In this document: positions 1 to 6,487 of the stretch, in pieces
Position numbering within the stretch: the first letter of the stretch is position 1
Layout: the number at the start of each line of letters is the position of its first letter
Source of the DNA: Candidatus Muproteobacteria bacterium
GTDB taxonomy: Bacteria; Pseudomonadota; Gammaproteobacteria; Acidiferrobacterales; Sulfurifustaceae
Reading direction: 5' to 3'
DNA: 9,728 bases
Assembly (NCBI GenBank): GCA_023266455.1
Contig: JAHFQD010000043.1
Span: 1 to 9,728 of the forward strand
The notes under the pieces: model-generated
Database searches by the model: none
What the model was told of the DNA's origin: nothing
What the model saw: the letters and a program-made list of their open reading frames with translations, nothing else
Translations under genes and position numbers: made by a program

Positions 1-411
1 TTCGGGTTGGCGGATGACGCACGGGCGCAGCGCATTCTGCGTGCCTTAGAGGACGCGCGTGTGCACGAACCGTATCCGATGCGTGCGACGGTGACGCCGA
101 TTCGACGCGGCGATGCGTTATGGCGCGAATACATGGATCGTCATAAACAAAACGAAGAATATCAATACCATAATGGCGGGGTATGGCCCTTTATCGGTGG
201 TTTTTGGGTGTTGGCGCTGAGCGCGCAAGGACAAACGGAGAAGGCGCGCGAGCAGTTGCGGCGTGTGATCGAGGCGAACGCTCGAAACAACGGGGAATTT
301 AACGAATGGCTCCATGGCTGTACCGGCGAACCAAAAGGCATGCCAAAACAATCGTGGAATGCAGCAATGTTGTTACTGGCGCACTGCGGTTTGTCGCATA
401 AAATATTCTGA
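1..411 (+). CDS. Glycogen debranching-type glycosidase (amylo-alpha-1,6-glucosidase-like), C-terminal part
   Basis: The reading frame is open from base 1 and ends at TGA 409-411. About 136 C-terminal residues are visible and the N-terminus lies outside the window. The diagnostic stretch is EYQYHNGGVWPFIGGFWV, roughly 88 to 71 residues before the end, followed by a second block with EWLHGCTGEPKG and QSWNA. From family knowledge, this YHNGG-WPF pattern belongs to the (alpha/alpha)6-barrel glycosidases of the amylo-alpha-1,6-glucosidase / MGH1 / GH100 invertase group. The WPFIGGFWV form resembles bacterial debranching-type members more than invertases. The likely role is hydrolysis of alpha-1,6 branches or related alpha-glucosides in the cytoplasm, which suits the surrounding glucan genes. 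The substrate cannot be settled from the tail alone; a sucrose-cleaving GH100-like enzyme is the main alternative. Confidence 0.65.
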   Translation, partial: FGLADDARAQRILRALEDARVHEPYPMRATVTPIRRGDALWREYMDRHKQNEEYQYHNGGVWPFIGGFWVLALSAQGQTEKAREQLRRVIEANARNNGEFNEWLHGCTGEPKGMPKQSWNAAMLLLAHCGLSHKIF

Positions 412-426
412 TCGTCGGATAGTTCC

Positions 427-446
427 TTGAAAGATGCAGGTTCAAC
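427..446 (+). repeat. Weak inverted repeat downstream of the debranching-type gene
   Basis: TTGAA (427-431) and TTCAA (441-445) form a short stem around a 9-nt loop, 16 bp after the stop codon. No T-run follows, so this is not a convincing intrinsic terminator. The rest of the 126-bp gap 412-537 shows only a possible -10 and the RBS of the next gene. Confidence 0.2.
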
Positions 447-468
447 CGGCGGCATGGTTTTCCGCGGT

Positions 469-474
469 TAGAAT
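469..474 (+). promoter_or_regulatory. Possible -10 element for the 73-residue gene
   Basis: TAGAAT matches the sigma-70 -10 consensus at 5 of 6 bases and lies 63 bp before the ATG at 538. No good -35 is present at 16-18 bp upstream (the sequence there is CCGGCG-like), so this is a weak call. If real, the mRNA leader would be about 55-60 nt. Confidence 0.25.
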
Positions 475-525
475 CGAAGACTGGTAGGGGTTTTGTCGTG
501 CATGCGTGGCCAGGGTCGGCTGCAA

Positions 526-533
526 TAAGGAGG
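526..533 (+). promoter_or_regulatory. Strong Shine-Dalgarno site
   Basis: TAAGGAGG is a near-perfect match to the anti-Shine-Dalgarno sequence, 4 nt before the ATG at 538. It is the strongest ribosome binding site in the window. It is the main reason to accept the following short reading frame as a real gene, and it fixes the start codon. Confidence 0.8.
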
Positions 534-537
534 TTGT

Positions 538-759
538 ATGCGGTTAACGCCCGATAAATTCGCAGAGCTAATGCGAAAACTAGAAAGCGAGCGCGGTGAG
601 GTCGACGTTACGCCGGCCAAACCGGAAGTGATCGAGACGATCAAGGATGTCGTCGACGATACGGCGCGTGGAGTCGAAGACGCCATGGTGCGTGCCGCGC
701 GCGAACTTCATCGCGGATACGCGCGTATCCGCAAAGTCGTCTTAAAAGATCCCGAATAA
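538..759 (+). CDS. Small charged helical protein of unknown function (73 aa)
   Basis: This is a 73-residue protein that I do not recognise. It begins MRLTPDKFAELMRKLE, immediately after a perfect ribosome binding site, and ends with TAA at 757-759, just before a hairpin terminator. It is rich in charge, with about 15 Lys/Arg and 16 Asp/Glu. It has no Cys, no signal peptide and no membrane segment. Two helical stretches are likely: residues 5-20, and residues 28-68 where charged and aliphatic residues alternate (VIETIKDVVDD, then RAARELHRGYARIRKVV). The region around 20-30 (DVTPAKPE) looks like a flexible linker. It could be a small soluble cytoplasmic protein or a partner of another protein, but nothing in the sequence gives a function. 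It lies downstream of the debranching-type gene and converges on the membrane-protein gene. Its own RBS, possible promoter and terminator suggest an independent unit. Confidence 0.7.
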   Translation: MRLTPDKFAELMRKLESERGEVDVTPAKPEVIETIKDVVDDTARGVEDAMVRAARELHRGYARIRKVVLKDPE

Positions 760-764
760 ATAAT

Positions 765-788
765 CGGAGAGCGGTCGCCCTCCGTTTT
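765..788. terminator. Bidirectional intrinsic terminator between convergent genes
   Basis: CGGAG (765-769) pairs with CTCCG (780-784). The stem continues as GCG (771-773) with CGC (776-778) after one A-C mismatch. On the plus strand TTTT follows directly (785-788), giving termination after the 73-residue gene. Read on the minus strand the hairpin is followed by ATTATTTATT, also T-rich, so it can stop transcripts from the membrane-protein gene that ends at 801. It sits exactly in the 41-bp gap between two convergent stop codons. Confidence 0.65.
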
Positions 789-800
789 ACCGTGTGGCGT

Positions 801-1481
801 TTATCCGCCGCCGCGGCGTTTGCTCGACCACCAACGTTCCAACAAATCTCCCGCCCATTTTTGGCCGCCGAGGCCGAACGCTAACGCCAGGGCTAAGACG
901 ATTCCCGCGAGCACGATTAAAAAGCTGAATCGGATAACGTCGCCGCCGATGTTGAGTTGATCCAACGCGATCATGATGACGAACACCATGATGGTGTAGT
1001 GCGTTGCGCGTGTAAGCAGTGTGGAGTCTTCGATGCCGACGTTTCGGCAATAGGTGTCCACCGTCTTGGCGACGAAGCGCGCGAAATAGGAACCGATCGC
1101 GAGAATCAGCACCGCCACGATCACTTTGGGGATGAACAATAAAATCTTCCCTAGCAGATCGGTGACGTGGCTTAGCTCTAAGGTGTTGAACGTCACCATC
1201 AACGCGGCTAGCACGACCAGCCAGTAGAGTAGGAGACTGAGGATACCGATGGTATCCATCTTGATTCCGCCTTGCCGCAGGAATTCGTCCATCCCGGCTT
1301 TTTCGGCGAGCACGTTGAAATTGATCGCGCGCAAGCTTCGAGTAACGGCGAATCGTAGTCCCCGCGCTAACAGCCAACCGGCGAGCAGAATAATGATGGC
1401 GAGCAAAAGTTTGGGAAGGAAATGACCGAGTTGTATCAGCGATATCCGCAGCGGTTCCAGTGCGATGTCCACCTGTTCCAT
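801..1481 (-). CDS. MscS-related 'conserved TM helix' membrane protein (226 aa)
   Basis: This is an inner-membrane protein with about five hydrophobic segments, at residues 18-40, 79-98, 113-134, 161-176 and 183-204. The first and third segments and the loops after them look duplicated: LPKLLLAIIILLAGWLLAR (22-40) resembles IPKVIVAVLILAIGSYFAR (117-135). This is the pattern of the 'conserved TM helix' family (Pfam PF05552 type), related to MscS mechanosensitive channels. The last segment, ALAFGLGGQKWAGDLLERWW (199-218), looks like the pore helix of MscS, but the protein ends right after it and the cytoplasmic beta/cage domain is absent. The start is set at ATG 1479-1481 because AAGGAG lies 5-6 nt upstream; a frame open to 1592 would overlap the end of the upstream gene and adds a non-hydrophobic 37-residue stretch. 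It is the last gene of the pgi/treS-mak cluster, 70 bp after treS-mak. A role in osmotic response is an inference. Confidence 0.8.
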   Translation of the reverse strand: MEQVDIALEPLRISLIQLGHFLPKLLLAIIILLAGWLLARGLRFAVTRSLRAINFNVLAEKAGMDEFLRQGGIKMDTIGILSLLLYWLVVLAALMVTFNTLELSHVTDLLGKILLFIPKVIVAVLILAIGSYFARFVAKTVDTYCRNVGIEDSTLLTRATHYTIMVFVIMIALDQLNIGGDVIRFSFLIVLAGIVLALALAFGLGGQKWAGDLLERWWSSKRRGGG

Positions 1482-1486
1482 GAGGT

Positions 1487-1492
1487 CTCCTT
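1487..1492 (-). promoter_or_regulatory. Ribosome binding site of the TM-helix gene
   Basis: On the minus strand this reads AAGGAG, 5-6 nt before ATG 1481. It decides the start against the longer open frame that runs back to 1592. Confidence 0.7.
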
Positions 1493-1515
1493 GAGTGAAG
1501 GGAGGGACGGCGTTG

Positions 1516-1544
1516 AGTTTGCGCGCAGGGCCGGATCGCGTCAA
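1516..1544 (-). promoter_or_regulatory. Possible weak internal promoter before the TM-helix gene
   Basis: On the minus strand TTGACG (1539-1544, 5 of 6 to the -35 consensus) is followed after 17 bp by CAAACT (1516-1521, 3 of 6 to the -10). It could give the membrane-protein gene its own transcript, starting near 1509. The -10 is poor, so transcription from the upstream pgi/treS-mak unit remains just as likely. Confidence 0.22.
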
Positions 1545-1551
1545 CCGCGAT
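1535..1551. repeat. Dyad ATCGCG-N5-CGCGAT just after the treS-mak stop
   Basis: ATCGCG (1535-1540) and CGCGAT (1546-1551) form a perfect 6-bp inverted repeat around TCAAC. It abuts the treS-mak stop codon (1552-1554) and overlaps the possible -35 of the next gene. No T-run follows on the minus strand, so a terminator is unlikely; an operator or chance are the alternatives. It has the same architecture as the dyad at 6408-6424. Confidence 0.35.
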
Positions 1552-4500
1552 CTATCCGGAAGATTTCGCGCGGACGATTTCCAACAAGCCACGTAATGGA
1601 ATACGAACCCAATCCGGGCGATGGTCTAATTCATAACGAAGCTCGTAAAACACTTTTTCCAAAAAGAACAATTCCAACAATTCGGACGACAAGGTCCACG
1701 TGGCGAGCGCTGGCGTCGCGCGCACGGTTTCTACATAGCTGCGCAGAAACGTGTCGCGCGCGGCGTTTTCCCATGTTTCTATCGCCGTCGTGTGCGATTC
1801 GGCATTACCGCCGCGCGCGACCGCTGCGCGGTGCATAGCTGTATGCGCGGCGTAATTGAAAGAGCGCAGCATGCTGGCGATGTCGCGCAGCGGCGAATGT
1901 TTGGCGCGGCGTTCTTGCTCGCTGCGCGTCGGTTCGCCTTCGAAATCGGCGATGACGAAATCGTTCTGCCGTATCAACACCTGACCGAGATGGTAGTCGC
2001 CGTGGTGGCGGATTTTGCGCGCCTCGGCGGGCGCGAGGATGTCGCGCTTAATGAGATCGAGATAGGTTTTGGAATGCGCCACGACGGTTTCGGCGTCGCG
2101 ACGAACCTCGGGCGCCAGCGCCTCTAACCGGCGCGTTAGCAAGGCGAAGGTCGTTTCGGCTTCGGTGGCGATACGCTTTTGCCAATCGGCGAGTTCGCGC
2201 ACGGTGACGGGTTCCGGTTCGAAAGCCGGATCGCCGCTGGTGGAAGCGAGCGCTTGATGCAATTCGCCAGTACGTCGCCCGAGCGTGCGCAGGAGCGCGA
2301 GATAACCGCCGTGGAGTTCTTGCGCATCGACAAGCGTCTGCTCGTCCGGATTACGACGTTCCAGAAACTGATCAAGATAATTCAGCGTATGTGTCCAGCC
2401 GTCGCCTTGGTTGCTCACGTAACCTTGGAGCAAGGCCAACATCGTGGTTCCGCCGTCGGCGCCGATGTAGTCGATAGATCCGGCGACGGGAACGATATGC
2501 GGAAACCGCGCCGTCTCCGTCAGGTAACGTCCCATTTCGTATTCCGGCTGAACCCCGGTTTGTAGCCGGCGATAAATTTTGAGGAATAGTTTGTCGCCGA
2601 GGCTGACGGTGGTATTGGTGCCGGCGATCGATGGCGCGGAAACGTCCAGCAACGATTCTTTCGGACCGCGTAACGCGTCGAACGCTTGCGTGGGCGTGAA
2701 ACGCAAGCGACCGTGCGCGCAAGGCAGTTCGAGCGACGCGCCGATGGCGTCGATGCAGGCGCGACAAAATGTTTCGTCTGCCATGGCGTCGGCGAGAATC
2801 CCGGTGCGCGCTTGATGACGAATCTTGGCGATGCTCGCGGCGAGCGGATCGCGCAGTCGCGCGGCGCTGTCTTCCCAGACCAGCGATAGCGGTAGGAAAT
2901 AAGTCGCCGGCGAGTCGCCGTCGTTGTCAGTATGAAATAGCGCAATCAGCCAATTTTTTTCTTGCTCGCCCCATTCGGCTTGATCGATCAATGTGACGCG
3001 TCCGGGCGCGGCGTTCTTGGAGGCATACCAGCGCTGCGCGCCGACGAACCGCGGCAGCACGTCGGTTTCGAGTTGCGCGCGCGTTCGTTCGGCGGCGGCG
3101 ATGCGCCACGGGACGACGCGATCGCGGAAGAACGTGGACCAACCGTCGAAGAGCACCAGCACCGGCAATTCTTCCGGCGGTGGTTGCACGTCGATGCGTC
3201 CCAGTGGCGCTTCACCGAGTGTGAGGCGGAACCAATAAAAATTGTGTCCAGGGAGCGTTAGCAAATACGGTAAGTCGCCGATGGCGGGGAAGGCGGTTCG
3301 GCCCATCAACTCGATCGGGATGCGGCCTTTGTAACGCGAGAGATCGAGTTCCACCGGCTGCGCCGAGCGCGCCAGATTGGCGACGCACAGAATCACCTCG
3401 TCTTCGTACTCGCGAATGTAAGCCAAAATTTTTCGATTGCGCGGACGCAAAAATTGCAAGCGACCGCGTCCGAACGCCTTGTAGGTTTTGCGCACGGCGA
3501 GGACACGCTTGGTCCAATTGAGCAGCGACGACGGATCGCGCGATTGTGCTTCGACGTTTACGGCTTCGTAGCCGTAAACCGGGTCCATGATCGGCGGTAA
3601 AAACAAGCGCTGTGGGTCGGCGCGCGAGAAGCCGGCGTTGCGGTCCGGGCTCCATTGCATCGGCGTGCGCACGCCGTTGCGATCGCCGAGAAAAATATTA
3701 TCGCCCATGCCGATTTCGTCGCCGTAATAAAGAATCGGTGAACCGGGCATCGACAACAGCAAGCTGTTCATCAAACGTACGCGATCGACATCGTTGTCGA
3801 GCAGCGGCGCCAATCGTCGACGGATACCGAGATTCAACCGCGCGCGCGGATCGGTGGCGTAGACCTGGTACAAATAATCGCGCTCTTTGCTCGTCACCAT
3901 TTCAAGCGTGAGCTCGTCGTGGTTGCGCAAAAAAATCGCCCACTGGCTGTTCTCGGGGATATCCGGCGTCTGTTGCATGATCTCGGTGATCGGATGCCGG
4001 TCTTCCTGCGCGATCGCCATGTACATGCGCGGCATGAGCGGGAAGTGATACGCCATGTGACATTCGTCGCCATCGCCGAAGTAATCGCGCACGTCTTCCG
4101 GCCATTGATTGGCCTCGGCGAGCAACATGCGGTTGCGGTAATGCTTATCGATCACCGCGCGGATCTGGCGCACGATGACGTGCGTCTGCGGCAGATTCTC
4201 GCAACTCGTGCCTTCGCGTTCGATGAGATAAGGCACCGCGTCTAGGCGCAATCCATCCACACCTTGGTTGAGCCAAAAGCGCATGACGCGTATCAACGCT
4301 TTGAGGACGCGCGGGTTGTCGAAGTTGAGATCGGGTTGGTGCGAGAAGAAGCGGTGCCAATAATAAGCGCGCGCGGTGTTGTCCCACGTCCAGTTCGATT
4401 TTTCCGTATCGGTGAAAATAATGCGCGTGTCGGAATATTTTTTATTGGTCGTGCTCCAAACGTAAAAATCGCGTTTGGACGATTCGGCGTCCGCCTGGCG

Positions 4501-4908
4501 TGCAGCCTGGAACCAGGGGTGCTGGTCGGAACTGTGATTGATGACGAGTTCGGTAATGACGCGGATGCCGCGCCGATGTGCTTCGCGTACGAAGTTGGCG
4601 AAATCGCGACGTGTGCCGTAGGCCGGATAAATATTATGGTAATCGGCGATGTCGTAGCCGTCGTCTTTCATCGGCGACGGATAGAACGGTAGCAACCAAA
4701 TGGCGGTGATGCCGAGGTCTTGTAGATAGTCGAGCTTGGAGGTTAAACCGGGGAAGTCGCCGATGCCGTCGGCGTTGCTATCGAAGAACGCTTTGACGTG
4801 CAGTTCGTAGATGACGGCGTCTTTGTACCAAAGCGCGTCATCGGTGAGCGGAGGAAGCGCAATCTTTTCGTCCTGTTTCACGGCATGCATCCTGCGAGAA
4901 ATCGGCAT
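1552..4908 (-). CDS. treS: Trehalose synthase-maltokinase fusion protein (1118 aa)
   Basis: This is a bifunctional cytoplasmic enzyme. The N-terminal part (about residues 22-565) is a GH13 trehalose synthase (maltose alpha-D-glucosyltransferase), which interconverts trehalose and maltose. Visible motifs are [19 protein letters not shown] (27-45), the NHSSD block (124-128), the nucleophile D223 in GLRLDAV, the acid/base E265 in LLAEAN, and D331 in RNHDEL. The C-terminal part (about 580-1118) is a maltokinase. It has an N-cap with RWYASK (626-631), the ATP-site lysine region LFLKIY (774-779), the catalytic loop HGDYHLGQ (969-976, base D971) and the metal-binding DFE (988-990). The combined product would be maltose-1-phosphate from trehalose plus ATP, the donor for GlgE. 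Such fusions and this length are usual in proteobacteria, and all key residues are intact. The start is uncertain. ATG 4908 lacks a ribosome binding site; GTG 4881 has AGGA about 8 nt upstream and would give [15 protein letters not shown]. The gene follows pgi by about 90 bp on the same strand. Confidence 0.95.
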   Translation of the reverse strand: MPISRRMHAVKQDEKIALPPLTDDALWYKDAVIYELHVKAFFDSNADGIGDFPGLTSKLDYLQDLGITAIWLLPFYPSPMKDDGYDIADYHNIYPAYGTRRDFANFVREAHRRGIRVITELVINHSSDQHPWFQAARQADAESSKRDFYVWSTTNKKYSDTRIIFTDTEKSNWTWDNTARAYYWHRFFSHQPDLNFDNPRVLKALIRVMRFWLNQGVDGLRLDAVPYLIEREGTSCENLPQTHVIVRQIRAVIDKHYRNRMLLAEANQWPEDVRDYFGDGDECHMAYHFPLMPRMYMAIAQEDRHPITEIMQQTPDIPENSQWAIFLRNHDELTLEMVTSKERDYLYQVYATDPRARLNLGIRRRLAPLLDNDVDRVRLMNSLLLSMPGSPILYYGDEIGMGDNIFLGDRNGVRTPMQWSPDRNAGFSRADPQRLFLPPIMDPVYGYEAVNVEAQSRDPSSLLNWTKRVLAVRKTYKAFGRGRLQFLRPRNRKILAYIREYEDEVILCVANLARSAQPVELDLSRYKGRIPIELMGRTAFPAIGDLPYLLTLPGHNFYWFRLTLGEAPLGRIDVQPPPEELPVLVLFDGWSTFFRDRVVPWRIAAAERTRAQLETDVLPRFVGAQRWYASKNAAPGRVTLIDQAEWGEQEKNWLIALFHTDNDGDSPATYFLPLSLVWEDSAARLRDPLAASIAKIRHQARTGILADAMADETFCRACIDAIGASLELPCAHGRLRFTPTQAFDALRGPKESLLDVSAPSIAGTNTTVSLGDKLFLKIYRRLQTGVQPEYEMGRYLTETARFPHIVPVAGSIDYIGADGGTTMLALLQGYVSNQGDGWTHTLNYLDQFLERRNPDEQTLVDAQELHGGYLALLRTLGRRTGELHQALASTSGDPAFEPEPVTVRELADWQKRIATEAETTFALLTRRLEALAPEVRRDAETVVAHSKTYLDLIKRDILAPAEARKIRHHGDYHLGQVLIRQNDFVIADFEGEPTRSEQERRAKHSPLRDIASMLRSFNYAAHTAMHRAAVARGGNAESHTTAIETWENAARDTFLRSYVETVRATPALATWTLSSELLELFFLEKVFYELRYELDHRPDWVRIPLRGLLEIVRAKSSG
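3556..3579. repeat. Perfect 10-bp hairpin inside treS coding sequence
   Basis: GTTTACGGCT (3556-3565) and AGCCGTAAAC (3570-3579) are exact reverse complements around a 4-nt loop TCGT. The element encodes residues 444-451 (VYGYEAVN) of TreS, near the end of the catalytic part, a stretch that is conserved in the family. It would form a stable stem-loop in the mRNA. Confidence 0.6.
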
Positions 4909-4925
4909 CGACTACGTTCGTGAAC

Positions 4926-4954
4926 ACGTTATCGCCGCGGCTGCGAGATGACAA
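4926..4954 (-). promoter_or_regulatory. Possible promoter upstream of treS-mak
   Basis: On the minus strand TTGTCA (4949-4954, 5 of 6 to the -35 consensus) is followed after 17 bp by TAACGT (4926-4931, 3 of 6 to the -10). A run of eight T lies just upstream. Transcription would start near 4919. That leaves almost no leader for ATG 4908 but a normal leader for the GTG start at 4881. The remaining bases of the 4909-5000 gap include a small dyad, CGTGAACACG (4919-4928). No convincing terminator after pgi is visible. Confidence 0.25.
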
Positions 4955-5000
4955 GAAAAAAAACGACAACTCTCCGTTTCGGATGGTCAGACGGTATTTT

Positions 5001-6356
5001 TTAGCGTCGCAGATAATCCCACGCTAAGCGTTTTCCTTCTTCGACCGCTGGCTGATCGAAAGGATCGACGCCGAGGAAATGCGCAAGCGCTACGGTTTCC
5101 ATTTCCAGCAGCACGATCAATTCGCCGATGGCATAGGCGTCGAGCGGTACGTTGAAAGTTCGATTCGGACGTCCGCGTCGCGCCAGCGTCGCACGTGTGG
5201 CTTCGAATTCGGCGTGAAACATTTCGCCGAGCGTGTGGCCAGCGAGCAACTTCACGGCGTCGAAGTCGCGTGCGCGCGGCGGTACGCGCATACCTTGATG
5301 ACGCAACTCCGGCGAGGTGATGAAGGTGATTTGCTTGTCGTCGGGTCCGTCGAGATAAAGCTGCAACTGCGAATGCTGATCGGTGGCGCCGCGAGCGGCG
5401 AGCGGCGTCAGACCGTGATTGACGCCGGCGCTGTCGCGCTTGCCGAGCGACTCAGCCCATAACTGCGCGTACCAGCGCGGCACCGGCAGCAGACGATCCG
5501 AATAAACGAATTGCAGACTGAGGCGACGCCCGCGCTGCGCGTGCAGAAATTGTGCTGCGGCTTGGAAAAACGCTGGATTACGTTCGATCTCCGTTTGACT
5601 GACGCGCTCGGCCATGGAGCGCGCGCCGTTCATGAGTCGTTGTACGTCGACGCCGGCGATTGCGGCTGGCAGTAAACCGACGACGGACAGTACCGAATAA
5701 CGTCCGCCCACCGGCGGGTGCGGCAATACTTCGACGCCGAGTTCGCGCGCGAGTTTGTACAGCGCGCCTTGCGAATTTTCGGTGATAGCGAGCACATGCT
5801 TCGATAGCGCCGGTCCCAAACTCGATTCGAGCGCCGGCAACACCGCGAGAAATTGACCGAGCGTTTCCACCGTGTTGCCAGATTTGGAAACCACGATCAA
5901 CATGGTTTCTTCCCAGTTCATCGTGTCCGGATCGAACAGCGTATTCGGATCCAGATTGTCATAGAACCTCACCGGGTGCGCGCTGCGGCCGAGCGTACGC
6001 GTGAGCATCTCGCCGCCGAGACTCGAGCCGCCGATGCCAAACACTAAGGTTTGACGGAACGTGCGACTGATGTGCTGCCCGCGCTGCGATATTTTTTCCC
6101 AATCGGAATCGAAGGGGAGAGAGAGAAAAGAAGGTTCGTCGCCGCGCCGCCACGCGCCGATGCGCGTGCGTAATGCGTCGAGGCGCGGCGAGAGGGCGTT
6201 GCAATCGTTACGAGAAGGCGCTTGCTCGCCGATTCCTTCGCGTAGGAAGTGCGTATCGTCGATGCCGAGCGCGGCAATGGCGCCGTGTTGTTGTTCTGCC
6301 GTCATGGATTGGACCATCGTATCGCCGCTTGGCATGAAAATATCCGTCCCTGACAT
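5001..6356 (-). CDS. pgi: Glucose-6-phosphate isomerase, short bacterial form
   Basis: This enzyme interconverts glucose-6-phosphate and fructose-6-phosphate in the cytoplasm. It contains the SIS-fold signatures: FGIGGSSLGGEML (107-119), the phosphate-binding VSKSGNTVET (157-166), VGGRYSVLSVVGLLP (217-231, PGI signature 1) and DPFDQPAVEEGK (432-443, a form of PGI signature 2). Catalytic candidates are E303 in LWAESLGK, H329 in GATDQHSQ and K443 (numbered from an in-frame GTG at 6359). At about 450 residues it belongs to the short type, as in Bacillus, rather than the ~550-residue E. coli type. The start is uncertain. GTG 6359 and ATG 6356 lie only 9-12 nt from a TATAAT box, so translation would be nearly leaderless. 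In-frame ATGs at 6335, 6317 and 6305 are alternatives, and 6335 would leave a leader of about 26 nt. It is the first gene of the minus-strand cluster and is divergent from glgC, supplying hexose phosphate to both glucan routes. Confidence 0.94.
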   Translation of the reverse strand: MSGTDIFMPSGDTMVQSMTAEQQHGAIAALGIDDTHFLREGIGEQAPSRNDCNALSPRLDALRTRIGAWRRGDEPSFLSLPFDSDWEKISQRGQHISRTFRQTLVFGIGGSSLGGEMLTRTLGRSAHPVRFYDNLDPNTLFDPDTMNWEETMLIVVSKSGNTVETLGQFLAVLPALESSLGPALSKHVLAITENSQGALYKLARELGVEVLPHPPVGGRYSVLSVVGLLPAAIAGVDVQRLMNGARSMAERVSQTEIERNPAFFQAAAQFLHAQRGRRLSLQFVYSDRLLPVPRWYAQLWAESLGKRDSAGVNHGLTPLAARGATDQHSQLQLYLDGPDDKQITFITSPELRHQGMRVPPRARDFDAVKLLAGHTLGEMFHAEFEATRATLARRGRPNRTFNVPLDAYAIGELIVLLEMETVALAHFLGVDPFDQPAVEEGKRLAWDYLRR

Positions 6357-6367
6357 CACTGACCGGA

Positions 6368-6373
6368 ATTATA
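6368..6373 (-). promoter_or_regulatory. Consensus -10 element of the pgi promoter
   Basis: On the minus strand this reads TATAAT, a perfect sigma-70 -10 box, in the only intergenic region upstream of pgi. Transcription would start near 6361. No good -35 lies 16-18 bp upstream (ACGATT at 17 bp), though an A-rich stretch (GAAAAAATTC in the minus reading) lies further up and could act as an UP element. This suggests a promoter that needs an activator. Confidence 0.5.
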
Positions 6374-6407
6374 CCGATTCGTGCCGTTCTAATCGTTGAA
6401 TTTTTTC

Positions 6408-6424
6408 ATCGTGTTCTGCACGAT
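6408..6424. promoter_or_regulatory. Dyad 1 in the divergent pgi-glgC region
   Basis: ATCGTG (6408-6413) and CACGAT (6419-6424) are exact reverse complements around TTCTG. No T-run follows on the plus side, and the T-run at 6401-6406 lies on the wrong side for a minus-strand terminator. In a region between divergent starts this fits a dimer-binding operator better than a terminator. Confidence 0.4.
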
Positions 6425-6431
6425 CCCAAGA

Positions 6432-6451
6432 CCGCCGGTGTACACTGGCGG
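6432..6451. promoter_or_regulatory. Dyad 2 upstream of glgC (20-bp near-palindrome)
   Basis: CCGCCGGTGTACACTGGCGG is symmetric in 18 of 20 bases around the perfect core GTGTACAC (6438-6445). In RNA the single mismatched pair becomes a G-U wobble, so the same element can also fold into a stem of 8 bp with a GUAC loop. It ends 36 nt before the glgC ATG and overlaps TACACT (6441-6446), a possible -10. It could be a repressor operator or a 5' hairpin of the glgC mRNA. I do not recognise the cognate regulator. Confidence 0.5.
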
Positions 6452-6473
6452 ACGCGCTAAGACTGTTCACGGA

Positions 6474-6479
6474 AGAGGA
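6474..6479 (+). promoter_or_regulatory. Ribosome binding site of glgC
   Basis: AGAGGA lies 8 nt before ATG 6488 and supports that start. No other in-frame start with a comparable site is close. Confidence 0.55.
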
Positions 6480-6487
6480 CGAAGACT

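Noticed and set aside
1482..1592. Longer N-terminus for the TM-helix gene (start at 1592).
   Set aside because: It would overlap the 3' end of treS-mak and adds a non-hydrophobic stretch unlike the family, while ATG 1481 has a clear AAGGAG.
2954..2960. A7 tract in the mRNA of maltokinase (codons GAA AAA AAT), with the same codons at 7619-7627 in glgC, as frameshift or phase-variation sites.
   Set aside because: Both genes continue in frame with conserved motifs downstream; Glu-Lys-Asn codons explain the tracts and no alternative product is apparent.
3118..4017. GCGATCGC octamers at 3118, 3679 and 4010, reminiscent of the cyanobacterial HIP1 repeat.
   Set aside because: Only a few copies were seen, all inside one CG-rich gene; HIP1 genomes carry it far more densely.
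4264..4692. 142-codon plus-strand open frame opposite treS, and many similar antisense frames across 1552-6359.
   Set aside because: They are mirror frames of strongly conserved enzymes in GC-rich DNA, with no recognisable motifs and no ribosome binding sites.
4956..4983. Terminator after pgi: small hairpin TCCG-AAA-CGGA (4973-4983) and a run of eight T on the minus strand (4956-4963).
   Set aside because: The stem is only 4 bp and the T-run is 9 nt away, so it does not form a normal intrinsic terminator.
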